A stretch of 37,294 nt of DNA from CAZBDU01 sp964490725 (GTDB lineage Bacteria > Spirochaetota > Spirochaetia > SZUA-6 > DRHE01): contig CAZBDU010000052.1 of NCBI GenBank assembly GCA_964490725.1, forward strand, positions 1 to 37,294. Direction: 5' to 3'. Shown in pieces: positions 1 through 8,282 of the stretch. The position numbers were made by a program, and so were the translations under genes. Numbering within the stretch: position 1 is the first letter of the stretch; the number at the start of each line of letters is the position of its first letter. The notes under the pieces were generated by a model. That model did no database searches. It worked only from the letters and a program-made list of their open reading frames with translations, and was not told where the DNA came from.

Positions 1-2
1 CC

Positions 3-488
3 TCCGGGCAGGCAGCCCCGCGCTGGCGGCAGACCGCGGCCATCATGGCCAACGACTCCGGACGGTTCGAGGACCGCTGGGTGCATCTGGTCGTGGATCC
101 CGCCTCGCATTGCCTCTGGACCCGGGGCATCCGGCGGCTGTTCCTGCCGGTTCGCCACGGGGAGGGGAAGTTCCTCACCGGGCGCCCCCAGGAGCTGGAG
201 GCGCTGGCCGCCTCCGGGCAGGTGACGCTGCGGTACGCGGAGGAGAGCGGAGAGCCGACCATGGAGTACCCCGCCAACCCGAACGGCTCCCCGGGGGCGG
301 TGGCGGGGGTGTCGGACCCGACGGGCGCGGTGCTGGGGCTGATGCCCCATCCCGAGGCCCACGTCTCCCCCTGGACCCACCCCGCCTGGACGCGCGCGGC
401 CGCGCTGGGGCGGGAGCTGCCGGCGGAAGGGGAGGGGCTGGCGCTGTTTCGCAACGCGGTGCGGCACGTGCGGGAGGCAGTGGGATGA
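3..488 (+). CDS. purQ: Phosphoribosylformylglycinamidine synthase glutaminase domain (PurQ), C-terminal part
   Basis: The reading frame is open to the left edge, so the N-terminus, including the catalytic Cys, is outside the window. What remains is the end of a class I glutamine amidotransferase that supplies ammonia for formylglycinamidine ribotide synthesis. Diagnostic motifs are NDSGRFEDRWV, a LPVRHGEGKF stretch and LMPHPEA, in which the His and Glu complete the Cys-His-Glu triad. An internal ATG at position 45 lies inside the conserved domain and is not a believable start. The gene could be a separate purQ or the 3' end of a fused purL; the window cannot tell. Its TGA overlaps the next ATG as ATGA, which places it in the purine operon. 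Confidence 0.9.
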   Translation, partial: SGQAAPRWRQTAAIMANDSGRFEDRWVHLVVDPASHCLWTRGIRRLFLPVRHGEGKFLTGRPQELEALAASGQVTLRYAEESGEPTMEYPANPNGSPGAVAGVSDPTGAVLGLMPHPEAHVSPWTHPAWTRAAALGRELPAEGEGLALFRNAVRHVREAVG

Positions 489-1381
489 AGGTGCCGGTGG
501 CCATTCTGATGAGCGGCGCCGGCTCCAACGCCCGGCGGCTGCTGCAGCACCGGCAGGATCTGTACCAGGTGTGCCTGATCCTGTCGGACAACCCGCGCTC
601 CAACTACCGGACCATCGCCGAGGAGTTCGGGGTGCCCCACCGCTTGAACGATATCTACCGTTTCTACGCCGTGCCCCACCCCGAGGAAGGGCTTGCCGAG
701 GCAGACCGGCGCATCCTCAGGGACAGGAGGCTGCGGGAGGCCTACGACGCGGAGACAGACCGGCTGCTGGCCGAGCAGGGCGTGCAGCTCGTGGCCACCG
801 CGGGCTACGACTGGATCGTGAGCTCCACGCTCTGCGAGCGCTACGTGATGGTCAACGTGCACCCCGGAGACCTGCGCGTCACTGACCCGCAGGGCCGGCG
901 CCTGTACGTTGGGCTGGGGTGGGTGCCCACGGCGCGGGCCATCCTGGCGGGAGAGGTGGAGGCGCGCTCCAGCACGCACCTGGTGACGGCGCAGCTGGAC
1001 GGCGGCCCCATAGCCAGGGTTTCGGCTCCCGTGCCCATTCCTCTGCCCAGGGGAGGCGGCGGTCAAGACCTGCTCCCCCGGGGGGTGGAGCTGCGGGAGA
1101 TCGTCCGGGACGTGCAGACCCGGGGAGGGCGGCTGTACGGGGAGGAGCCGATCGTGCGCATCGCGAAGACCGTCCAGGCTCGCCTGAAGGAGGTGGGAGA
1201 CTGGGTCGAGTTTCCGCGCACCCTGGAGGGCGTCGCCGGGCTGCTGCATTCCGGGCGCCTGCGACGGGGGCCGGGAGCGGGGCTGCGCCTGGACGGCGCC
1301 GCGCCCCCGGATCTGTTCCTGATGCGGCCGGAGGAGCGTCCCGCCGGCCGGGGGGCCCGCGGCGCAGGGGAGGGCGGCTGA
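485..1381 (+). CDS. Divergent phosphoribosylglycinamide formyltransferase-like protein (PurN-like)
   Basis: The N-terminal fold matches formyltransferases: it opens with VAILMSGAGSNA, the usual start of the PurN Rossmann domain. An NVHPGDL stretch supplies the Asn and His of the NxH catalytic motif, and QLDGGPI supplies the Asp. With its place between purQ and purD, this makes it the likely 10-formyl-THF-dependent GAR transformylase. At 298 residues it is far longer than typical PurN (about 200). It has an insertion of charged residues around residues 60-95 and a roughly 90-residue C-terminal extension ending in a low-complexity Arg/Gly tail. The canonical HPSLLP sequence is replaced. It starts by ATGA overlap with purQ and shares one base with the purD start. 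Another formyl-transfer substrate is possible but less likely. Confidence 0.75.
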   Translation: MKVPVAILMSGAGSNARRLLQHRQDLYQVCLILSDNPRSNYRTIAEEFGVPHRLNDIYRFYAVPHPEEGLAEADRRILRDRRLREAYDAETDRLLAEQGVQLVATAGYDWIVSSTLCERYVMVNVHPGDLRVTDPQGRRLYVGLGWVPTARAILAGEVEARSSTHLVTAQLDGGPIARVSAPVPIPLPRGGGGQDLLPRGVELREIVRDVQTRGGRLYGEEPIVRIAKTVQARLKEVGDWVEFPRTLEGVAGLLHSGRLRRGPGAGLRLDGAAPPDLFLMRPEERPAGRGARGAGEGG

Positions 1382-2694
1382 TGGCGAAGGTGCTGGTGAT
1401 CGGAAGCGGCGGCAGGGAGCACGCCCTGGAGACCTTTCTCCTGCGCAGCCCATCGGTGGAGCGGGTGCTCTGCGCTCCCGGAAACGCCGGGACCCGGGAG
1501 AATCTGCCCCTGGAGGCTTCTGGGAAGGAGGGCTTCGCGGAGCTGGCCGGGTTCGTCGAGCGGGAGGGCGTCGATCTGACCGTGGTGGGACCCGAGGCCC
1601 CCCTTTGCGCAGGGATCGCCGAGGAGTTCCACCGGCGGGGCCTGGCCATCTTCGGTCCCACCTCGGAGGCGGCGCGCCTGGAGGGGGACAAGGCCTTCGC
1701 CCGGGAGTTCATGAAGCGGCACGGCATCCCGCATCCCCGCTTTCAGGTCTTCTCGGCGCCCGAGGCCGCCGAGGCCCACCTCCGGGACCTGCCGGAAGGA
1801 CCGGTGGTGGTGAAGGCCGCCGGCCTGGCCGCGGGCAAGGGGGTGCTGGTCTGCGAGGGCCGCAGCGGCGGCCTGGAGGCGGTGCGGTCCCTGATGCGGG
1901 AGCGGTCCTTCGGGGCGGCGGGGGACCGGATCGTGGTGGAGGAGCGCATGGAGGGGGAGGAGGCGTCGATCCTGGCCCTCTGCGACGGCAGGAACGCCGT
2001 CTACCTGGCTTCCTCCCAGGACCACAAGCGCGCCCTGGACGGGGACCGCGGGCCCAACACCGGCGGCATGGGCGCCTACGCGCCGGCGCCGGTGGTGAGC
2101 CCGGAGATCCTGCACCAGGTGGATGAGCGCATCGTCCGGTCAGCCCTGAGGGGAATGGAGGCGGAGGGGCATCCCTACCGGGGTTGCCTCTACGTGGGGC
2201 TGATGGTCAGCGCCGGGGAGGCGAAGGTGGTGGAGTTCAACTGCCGCTTCGGCGATCCGGAGACGCAGGCGGTGCTGCCCCTGCTGCAGGCTGACCTCTA
2301 CGAGCTGCTGGCGGGCGCGGCGCGGGGGAGCCTGGAGGGGATGCGGGCGCCCCAACGCCCCGCAGCGGCCTGCTGCGTGGTGATGGTCTCGGGGGGATAC
2401 CCGGGAAGCTACCGCAAGGGGATGGCGATCCAGGGCCTGTCGGACCTGCAGGGGCGGGAGAACCTGCACGTGTTCCACGCGGGAACGCGCCGGGGCGAAG
2501 GCGGGGAGGTGCTCACCGCCGGGGGCCGGGTGCTGGGAGTCACCGGCACGGGGCACTCCATCGGAGCGGCGGTCCGGCGGGCCTACGAGGGGGTGCGGAG
2601 CCTCTCCTTCGAGGGGGCCCGCTACAGGACGGACATCGGACATCGGGCGCTGGCCGGAGCCGCCGGGGCCCGGGGAGGAGGGGATGATGAGTGA
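1381..2694 (+). CDS. purD: Phosphoribosylamine-glycine ligase (GAR synthetase)
   Basis: This 437-residue ATP-grasp ligase joins phosphoribosylamine and glycine using ATP, the second step of purine synthesis. The N-terminal motif VLVIGSGGREHAL is characteristic of PurD. It is followed by VVGPEAPLCAGI, the ATP-grasp segment VVVKAAGLAAGKGV, the signature RGPNTGGMGAYAP near residue 225, and the metal-binding FNCRFGDPETQ. Length and domain order are normal. The ATG shares its A with the stop of the formyltransferase gene (TGATG), so translation is probably coupled. The end overlaps the purE start by 11 bases. Confidence 0.97.
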   Translation: MAKVLVIGSGGREHALETFLLRSPSVERVLCAPGNAGTRENLPLEASGKEGFAELAGFVEREGVDLTVVGPEAPLCAGIAEEFHRRGLAIFGPTSEAARLEGDKAFAREFMKRHGIPHPRFQVFSAPEAAEAHLRDLPEGPVVVKAAGLAAGKGVLVCEGRSGGLEAVRSLMRERSFGAAGDRIVVEERMEGEEASILALCDGRNAVYLASSQDHKRALDGDRGPNTGGMGAYAPAPVVSPEILHQVDERIVRSALRGMEAEGHPYRGCLYVGLMVSAGEAKVVEFNCRFGDPETQAVLPLLQADLYELLAGAARGSLEGMRAPQRPAAACCVVMVSGGYPGSYRKGMAIQGLSDLQGRENLHVFHAGTRRGEGGEVLTAGGRVLGVTGTGHSIGAAVRRAYEGVRSLSFEGARYRTDIGHRALAGAAGARGGGDDE

Positions 2695-3202
2695 GTTCGC
2701 CGCCAGGGTGGCCTCCAGGGAGGGCTGCGCGGTGGTCGTGGCCGGTTCGGGGAGCGACCGCGGGCACATCGAGCGGATCGTGGCCTCCCTGGCCAGCTAC
2801 GGGATACCCTGCGAGGTGCGCATCCTCTCGGCCCACAAGAGCCCGGCCCGAGCGCTGGAGCTCCTGCGGGAGTACGACGGGGCGGGAGGTGCCGTGGCCT
2901 ACGTGGCGGTGGCGGGCGGCACCGACGCCCTCTCCGGGACGCTCTCCTTTCACGCCCTCAACCCCGTGATCAGCTGTCCGCCGGATGCGCCCAACGAGAG
3001 CTGCCTGCGCAACCCTCCGGGCAGCTCCAACGCCTACGTGGCCCGTCCGGCGAACGTAGGCAAGCTGATTGCCCAGATCTATGCGCCCTTCAACCCCCGC
3101 TACCGGGAGGCCCTCCAGAAGTCGAACGCCGCCAAGCTCGAGGAGCTTTCGCGGCAGGACCGGGAGCTGCGGGAGGAGTTTGCGGCAGGGCAGGGAAGGT
3201 AG
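2684..3202 (+). CDS. purE: 5-aminoimidazole ribonucleotide carboxylase, class II type
   Basis: The protein has 172 residues. The core has the PurE fold, with a GSGSD phosphate-binding turn, SAHKSP (SAHRTP in class I) and the stretch VAVAGGTDALSG followed by ISCPP. These segments resemble the class II AIR carboxylases of animals (PurE domain of PAICS) and Treponema, which use CO2 directly. Class I enzymes instead have AGAGGAAHLPGM and act on the PurK product N5-CAIR. No purK is present in the window, which agrees with class II. Two adjacent ATGs (2684, 2687) follow a GGAGGAGGGG ribosome-binding site inside the end of purD. The Glu-rich C-terminal helix after residue 145 is an extension. Confidence 0.92.
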   Translation: MMSEFAARVASREGCAVVVAGSGSDRGHIERIVASLASYGIPCEVRILSAHKSPARALELLREYDGAGGAVAYVAVAGGTDALSGTLSFHALNPVISCPPDAPNESCLRNPPGSSNAYVARPANVGKLIAQIYAPFNPRYREALQKSNAAKLEELSRQDRELREEFAAGQGR

Positions 3203-3210
3203 GACAGACC

Positions 3211-4314
3211 ATGGGAAGCGTGAAGGATCTTCTGGTCACCGAGCCGGCCTACGAGGACAGGCCCGGGGTGGGCACGTTCGTGTTTTCGGATCGCTACAGT
3301 GTCTTCGACTGGGGCGAGATGCCGGACCACATCCCCAACAAGGGACGGGCCCTGGCGGCCATGGCCGCCTTCAACTTCGAGGAGCTGGAGAAGCGGGGCA
3401 TCCGCACCCACTACCAGGGGCTCCTGCTCCAGGAGGGAAGGCTGGTGCGCTTCGAGGAGCTCCCGGAGGAGGAGGGCGGCGCGCAGGCCATGCAGGTGCG
3501 CCTGGCCCGGGTGTATCACCCGGTGGTGCGTGAGTTCCACCGAGGGGGGAGCCCTGAGGTGCGCTACGACTACTCCTTCTTCCAGCGCAACCGCGGCCGG
3601 GTGAACAACTACCTGCTGGGGCTGGAGATCATCTTCCGCAACGGCTTGCCCCTGGGCAGCTCGGTGTTCAAGCGCATCGAGCAGGCTCGCGGCGCCGCCG
3701 ATCCGGCCGAAGGCAGACGGCAGGTGCGGCGGATCCTGCAGGAGCTGGGCTGCCGCGAGGTGCCCCGGCCCGGAGAGATGCTGCCGCGGCCGGTCATGAG
3801 CTTCACCACCAAGCTGGAGCCCGGGGATCGCGCCTTGAGCGAGGCGGAGGCGCTGCGCATCTCCGGGCTGCGGCCGGCGGACTTCCGGCGCCTCAAGGCC
3901 CTGGCGCTGGAGGCTGACCGCATCATCACCGAGCAGGCCGAGCGCACCGGCTTCCGGCACTACGACGGCAAGATCGAGGCGGTCTGGGACGGGGGCCTGG
4001 CGGTGTGCGACGTGCTGGGCACCTTCGACGAGAACCGCTTCGCCTTCCGAGGGGAGCAGATCAGCAAGGAAGTGCTGCGCCAGTGGTACAAGAAGCAGCA
4101 GCCGGAGTTCGGCGCGGCCTGCGACCGTCTCAAGGGCAGCGGCTCCGGGTGGCAGGAGCGCTCGGAGGTGAAACCCAGGCGCCTGCCGGAGGAGCTGGTG
4201 AGGCTGGTGAGCCACATGTACATGAGCGGCTGCAACCGCTTCACCGGACGGCGGATCTTCACCTCGCCACCCCTGGAGCAGGTGATGGAGGGCCTCAGGG
4301 CCTTCGCCGCCTGA
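3211..4314 (+). CDS. purC: SAICAR synthetase, long form
   Basis: This enzyme condenses CAIR with aspartate using ATP. Recognisable segments are VFSDRYSVFDWGEMPD followed by IPNKG near residues 26-47 (SDRxSxFD..MPDPIPxKG in the family), DGKIEAVWD and the DVLGTFDENR acidic motif near residue 272. At 367 residues it is much longer than the E. coli enzyme (237) and resembles the longer archaeal/anaerobe form; the extra sequence lies mainly between the two halves and at the C-terminus. It begins 8 bases after purE, so the consecutive purine steps 6 and 7 are encoded side by side. Product assignment is secure; the subgroup is inferred. Confidence 0.95.
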   Translation: MGSVKDLLVTEPAYEDRPGVGTFVFSDRYSVFDWGEMPDHIPNKGRALAAMAAFNFEELEKRGIRTHYQGLLLQEGRLVRFEELPEEEGGAQAMQVRLARVYHPVVREFHRGGSPEVRYDYSFFQRNRGRVNNYLLGLEIIFRNGLPLGSSVFKRIEQARGAADPAEGRRQVRRILQELGCREVPRPGEMLPRPVMSFTTKLEPGDRALSEAEALRISGLRPADFRRLKALALEADRIITEQAERTGFRHYDGKIEAVWDGGLAVCDVLGTFDENRFAFRGEQISKEVLRQWYKKQQPEFGAACDRLKGSGSGWQERSEVKPRRLPEELVRLVSHMYMSGCNRFTGRRIFTSPPLEQVMEGLRAFAA

Positions 4315-4333
4315 AGGATTCGGGAGGGACGCG

Positions 4334-5761
4334 GTGGAGCGCACACAATATTCCAGCCCCCTCACCCGGCGCTACGCCAGCGCCGAGATGAGCGGGATCT
4401 TCTCCGAGGAGCGCAAGCTCAGGCTCTGGCGGCGCTGCTGGATCGCCCTGGCGGAGGCTCAGTCTGAGCTGGGGCTGCCCGTGAGCCGGGAGCAGGTCGA
4501 GGAGCTCAAGACCCACCGGGACGACATCAACTACCAGGTCATGGAGGCGCGGGAACGGGAGCTGCGCCACGACGTCATGGCGGCGGTACACGCCTACGGC
4601 GAGCAGTGCCCCACCGCCCGGCCGATCATCCACCTGGGGGCCACCAGCTGCTTCGTGACCGACAACAGCGAGCTCATCCAGCTGAAGGAGGCGCTGCGGC
4701 TCGTGGAAGGCAGGCTGCTTTCGGTGATGGCCGCCCTGGCCGCGTTCGCCCGGAAGCATCGGGGGCTGCGCTGCCTGGGCTACACCCACTTCCAGCCCGC
4801 CCAGCCCACCACCCTGGGCAAGCGCGCCTGCCTGTGGCTGCAGGAGTTGCTGATGGTCTTTCGGGACTTGCAGCACCTGCTGGCCGGCTTCCGGCTGCGC
4901 GGCGTCAAGGGGGCTACCGGCACCCAGGACAGCTTCCTGAAGCTCTTCGACGGGGACCACGAAAAGGTGAGAGAGCTGGACCGGCGGGTGGTGCGCAAGC
5001 TCGGCTTCCAGGCCAGCTTCGCGGTCACCGGCCAGACCTATCCCCGCCTGGTGGACGCCCGCATCCTGGACGTGTTGAAGAACGCCGCCGCGGCGGCGCA
5101 CAAGTTCGCCACCGACTTCCGCCTGATGCAGCACCTGAAGATGGTGGACGAGCCCTTCGAGGCCAGGCAGGTGGGAAGCTCCGCCATGGCCTACAAGAAG
5201 AACCCCATGCGAAGCGAGCGCATCTGCTCCCTGGCCCGCTATGCCATGAGCCTGCCCGGCGCGGCGGATCACACCGCCGCCGCCCAGTGGTTCGAGCGCA
5301 CCCTGGACGACTCGGCGGGCCGCCGCCTGTATCTCCCGGAGACCTTCCTGGCGGTGGAGGCGGCCCTGATCCTGTACGCCAACGTGGTGAAGGGGGCCAG
5401 GGTCTATCCGCGGGTGGTGGAGCGTCTTCTGGAGGAGGAGCTTCCCTTCATGGCCACCGAGACCTTCATCATGCAGGCCGTCCGGGAGGGTGGGGACCGG
5501 CAGGAGCTGCACCAGGCGGTGCGGGACGCTTCCGTGGAGGCGGCCAGGCGCATCAAGGAGGAAGGCGAGCCCAACCCGCTGCTGGATCTCCTGGCGGCGG
5601 ACCCCCGCATCCCCTTCGATCTTGACCGCCTGGCTCAGATTGTCTATGCTACCGACTTCTCCGGCAGGGCCGAGGCGCAGGTGGAGGAGTTCCTGAGCGC
5701 CGAGGTGGATCCGGTGCTGGCCGCTCACGCGGCGGCGGGTGAGGGAGAGGTTCGAGTTTGA
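4334..5761 (+). CDS. purB: Adenylosuccinate lyase, metazoan-like type
   Basis: The enzyme cleaves SAICAR to AICAR plus fumarate, and adenylosuccinate to AMP plus fumarate. The start is GTG, preceded by GGGAGG. The sequence follows the animal ADSL pattern: SPLTRRYAS at the N-terminus, LRHDVMA, the HLGATSC segment, GYTHFQPAQPTT, RGVKGATGTQDSF, and the fumarase-superfamily signature GSSAMAYKKNPMRSER at residues 281-296 with catalytic Ser282/Ser283. The usual Pro after Met is Ala here. At 475 residues it has the length of animal ADSL rather than the 430-residue B. subtilis type. Its TGA overlaps the purF start. Confidence 0.96.
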   Translation: MERTQYSSPLTRRYASAEMSGIFSEERKLRLWRRCWIALAEAQSELGLPVSREQVEELKTHRDDINYQVMEARERELRHDVMAAVHAYGEQCPTARPIIHLGATSCFVTDNSELIQLKEALRLVEGRLLSVMAALAAFARKHRGLRCLGYTHFQPAQPTTLGKRACLWLQELLMVFRDLQHLLAGFRLRGVKGATGTQDSFLKLFDGDHEKVRELDRRVVRKLGFQASFAVTGQTYPRLVDARILDVLKNAAAAAHKFATDFRLMQHLKMVDEPFEARQVGSSAMAYKKNPMRSERICSLARYAMSLPGAADHTAAAQWFERTLDDSAGRRLYLPETFLAVEAALILYANVVKGARVYPRVVERLLEEELPFMATETFIMQAVREGGDRQELHQAVRDASVEAARRIKEEGEPNPLLDLLAADPRIPFDLDRLAQIVYATDFSGRAEAQVEEFLSAEVDPVLAAHAAAGEGEVRV

Positions 5762-7152
5762 GCCACAGGGGAAGCGCAGAATCCGCGGGCGACGATGCTC
5801 TGAGGGACCACTGTGGCGTGTTCGGCATCTGGGGGGTGGAGCACCCCGCGGAGTACGTGTACCTGGGGCTGCACAACCTCCAGCACCGGGGCCAGGAATC
5901 CTGCGGCATCGTCACCGCCAGCCAGCGCAAGTTTCACGCCCATCACGGCATGGGGATCGTGAACGAGGTCTTCACCGCCCAGATCCTCTCCACCCTGAAC
6001 GGCCGCGGCGCGGTGGGACACAGCCGCTACTCCACCTTCGGCTCCTCCTCCATCGAGAACGCCCAGCCCCTGATCGCGGAGACCAAGAACGGTCCGGTGG
6101 CGATCGCGCACAACGGACAGTTCGCCAACTGCAAGCACCTCAAGAGCAGGCTGCAGAACCAGGGGCGCATCTTCAAGAGCGACAGCGACACGGAGATCAT
6201 TCTGCATCACTTTGCGCGCTCCGACGGCGCCGCGATCGAGGCGATCGTCGAGGACTGCTTCAGCGAGGTGAAGCCGGCCTACTCGATCGTGATGCTCACC
6301 CTGAACGAGCTGATCGCGGTCCGCGACCCCTCGGGGCTGCGCCCGCTGGTGCTGGGCCGGGTGCGCGACGGCTACGCGGTGGCTTCCGAGAGCGTGGCCC
6401 TGGACATCATCGGCGCAGAGCTGATCGGCGAGGTGGAGCCCGGGGAGCTGGTGATCGTAAACGACCAGGGGCTCCACCGACGGCAGCTGTTTCCGCGGGG
6501 GGAGGAGCTGCGCTGCGTGTTCGAGTACGTGTACTTCGCCCGTCCGGACAGCTACCTCTACGGGGCGAAGGTAACCACCGGGGAGATCCGCAAAGGTTTC
6601 GGCCGCCAGCTGTGGCGCGAGCACCCCGTGGAGGCGGACGTGGTGATCCCGGTGCCGGATTCCTCCACCTTTGCGGCGCTGGGCTTCAGCGAGGCCTCCG
6701 GCATCCCCTTCGACTACGGATTGATCCGCAGCCACTACATCGGCCGCACCTTCATCGAGCCCACCCAGGCCATCCGCGACGGCAAGGTGCGCAAGAAGTA
6801 CAACCCCAACCGCTCGGTGCTGGAGGGCAGGCGCGTGGTGGTGATCGAGGACTCCATCGTGCGCGGTACCACCCTCAAGAACATCCTGAGGCTGCTGCGG
6901 CAGTTCGGCGCCCGGGAGGTGCACGTGCGGGTGAGCTCGCCCCCCTACCGCTACAGCTGCTATCTGGGGATCGACACTGCCGAGACCCGGCGGCTCATCG
7001 CCAACAGCAAGTCGGTGGAGCAGATTCGGGAGTTCCTGGGAGCCGACTCCCTGGGCTACCTGAGCGAGGGAGGGATGGTGGGCAACCCGCTGCTGCACGG
7101 CGGCTTCTGCACCTACTGCTTCAACGGAAGGCGCAAGATCCCGCTGCGCTGA
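5758..7152 (+). CDS. purF: Amidophosphoribosyltransferase, Fe-S type with propeptide
   Basis: First committed enzyme of purine synthesis: glutamine amide nitrogen is transferred to PRPP. The start codon is TTG inside the end of purB. Residues 1-18 form a propeptide; cleavage would expose Cys19, the N-terminal nucleophile (HCGVFGIWG). NLQHRGQES and HNGQF are glutaminase motifs. The PRPP loop VIEDSIVRGTT spans residues 362-372. Cys253, Cys401, Cys451 and Cys454 match the four 4Fe-4S ligands of B. subtilis PurF in context and in approximate spacing, so this is the O2-sensitive, propeptide-processed class. It is the last gene of the purine operon visible here. Confidence 0.97.
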   Translation: MSHRGSAESAGDDALRDHCGVFGIWGVEHPAEYVYLGLHNLQHRGQESCGIVTASQRKFHAHHGMGIVNEVFTAQILSTLNGRGAVGHSRYSTFGSSSIENAQPLIAETKNGPVAIAHNGQFANCKHLKSRLQNQGRIFKSDSDTEIILHHFARSDGAAIEAIVEDCFSEVKPAYSIVMLTLNELIAVRDPSGLRPLVLGRVRDGYAVASESVALDIIGAELIGEVEPGELVIVNDQGLHRRQLFPRGEELRCVFEYVYFARPDSYLYGAKVTTGEIRKGFGRQLWREHPVEADVVIPVPDSSTFAALGFSEASGIPFDYGLIRSHYIGRTFIEPTQAIRDGKVRKKYNPNRSVLEGRRVVVIEDSIVRGTTLKNILRLLRQFGAREVHVRVSSPPYRYSCYLGIDTAETRRLIANSKSVEQIREFLGADSLGYLSEGGMVGNPLLHGGFCTYCFNGRRKIPLR

Positions 7153-7165
7153 ACTCGCCGCCCGC

Positions 7166-7366
7166 CTACAGCTCCAGCAGCTCCAGGGCCCTGTACATGA
7201 CCAGAACGGGCCATACGATGGCCTTGAGCAGACCGAGCACGCCTGTCCAGAAGCTCGTGGCGTGGGCGATCCAGTAGATCGCGGCGCCGAGGAACGCCAG
7301 GCCGTAGATCCCTCCGAAAACGCCGTTGTTTCTTGCACCTCCGCCGCGCCTGCTGCTGTCCGACAT
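7166..7366 (-). CDS. Small two-helix membrane protein
   Basis: A 66-residue protein with a Gly/Arg-rich soluble N-terminus (about 14 residues) and two hydrophobic segments, about residues 15-36 and 40-63, with short polar ends. The start is supported by an excellent GAGGAGG ribosome-binding site four bases upstream of the ATG. The GIYGLAFLGAAIYW pattern recalls small conserved membrane proteins of unknown function in other bacteria, but I assign no role. It converges with purF and is divergent from the aldolase gene. Confidence 0.72.
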   Translation of the reverse strand: MSDSSRRGGGARNNGVFGGIYGLAFLGAAIYWIAHATSFWTGVLGLLKAIVWPVLVMYRALELLEL

Positions 7367-7398
7367 GGTTTCCTCCTCTCGTACCCCGTCTCCTACAC

Positions 7399-7427
7399 AT
7401 GGTGGGTGCGCTCCGGCGATCTGTCAA
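7399..7427 (-). promoter_or_regulatory. Possible sigma-70 promoter for the small membrane protein
   Basis: On the minus strand a perfect TTGACA (-35, plus positions 7422-7427) is followed by a 17-base spacer and CACCAT (plus positions 7399-7404) as a weak -10. It lies about 35 bases upstream of the start codon. The weak -10 keeps confidence low. Confidence 0.4.
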
Positions 7428-7457
7428 CCTCGCCTGTCGCCTCACGCGGCTCCGGCG

Positions 7458-7493
7458 GCACCTTGCCATCCCCGCCCCGCGCCGCTATCATGC
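7458..7493 (+). promoter_or_regulatory. Sigma-70-type promoter of the aldolase gene
   Basis: TTGCCA at 7463-7468 and TATCAT at 7486-7491 are separated by 17 bases, about 50 bases before the aldolase ATG. A 36-base block (7458-7493) including the spacer recurs upstream of valS at 20035-20070 with only four differences by eye. Confidence 0.75.
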
Positions 7494-7538
7494 CGCCACG
7501 GCTGCTCGCCTCGAGGCGACGCATGGGAGGACTGGCAG

Positions 7539-8282
7539 ATGGAATCAGAGAGCCTGGTGGGAACGATGATCCGGTTCATCCGCACCCCCGCCGTGGCGCA
7601 CATCGCGCGCCGGGCGGGGCTGGACTTCATCATGGTGGACATGGAAGGGGGGGCCTACACCTACGAGACGCTCACCGACCTGGCCGCCTCCTCCGCGGCG
7701 GCCGGCCTGGACCTGCTGGTCAGGGTGCCGGAGCTGTCCCGGGGGAACGTGGCCAGGGCGCTTGACTGCGGCGCCCGCGGCGTGATGGCGCCGAACATCG
7801 AGAGCCCCGGCCAGGCCGGGCAGCTGGCGCAGTACAGCAAGTACCCGCCGGTGGGCTCCCGGGGCTTGAGCGCTCTGGGCGCCAGCACCGGCTACGGGAA
7901 GCCTCCCGACCTGGTCTCCCACCTGCGGGAACAGAACGAAAGGGTCCTGGCCATCGCCCAGATCGAAAGCGCCGCGGGGGTGCGCAACGCCTCGCGGATA
8001 GCCGAAGTCCCCGGCCTGGACGTCCTGCTGGTGGGACCCAACGACCTGGCCCTCTCGCTGGGCTGCCCCGGCCAGCTGGACTCTCCCGCCATGCGGGAGG
8101 CCATCCAGACGGTGGCGCTGGCCGCGAAGCAGGGAGGGAAGGTGTTCGGGATGCACGGGGACCCCGCTCTGATCCAGGGGTGGAAGGCGGCGGGCCTGCG
8201 GCTCCTGATGAGCTCCACGGACATAGGGCTGCTGGCCGGGGCCATGCGCGGAGTGGGGGAGAAGCTGCGCTCACCCGCCTAG
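7539..8282 (+). CDS. HpcH/HpaI-family aldolase (2-oxo/hydroxy-acid aldolase)
   Basis: A 247-residue TIM-barrel protein of the class II, metal-dependent HpcH/HpaI aldolase family, which cleaves 2-oxo-4-hydroxy acids to pyruvate plus an aldehyde. Family features are the VDMEGG segment near residue 34, the RVPE arginine, GVMAPNIES, PPVGSRG, the metal-ligand Glu in AQIESAAG and the Asp in LLVGPNDLALS. The position of the HpaI catalytic His (GEH or MEH) appears to be Gly37, which is unusual. The start is ATG 7539 with GGGAGG upstream. It converges with, and overlaps by four bases, the carboxylate transporter gene, and lies next to the dehydratase/TTT operon, so a shared carboxylate substrate is plausible. 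The true substrate is unknown. Confidence 0.85.
   Translation: MESESLVGTMIRFIRTPAVAHIARRAGLDFIMVDMEGGAYTYETLTDLAASSAAAGLDLLVRVPELSRGNVARALDCGARGVMAPNIESPGQAGQLAQYSKYPPVGSRGLSALGASTGYGKPPDLVSHLREQNERVLAIAQIESAAGVRNASRIAEVPGLDVLLVGPNDLALSLGCPGQLDSPAMREAIQTVALAAKQGGKVFGMHGDPALIQGWKAAGLRLLMSSTDIGLLAGAMRGVGEKLRSPA

Noticed and set aside
7539..8282. Citrate lyase beta subunit (CitE)
   Set aside because: No CitD, CitF or CitC nearby and the sequence follows the HpaI rather than the CitE motif set.
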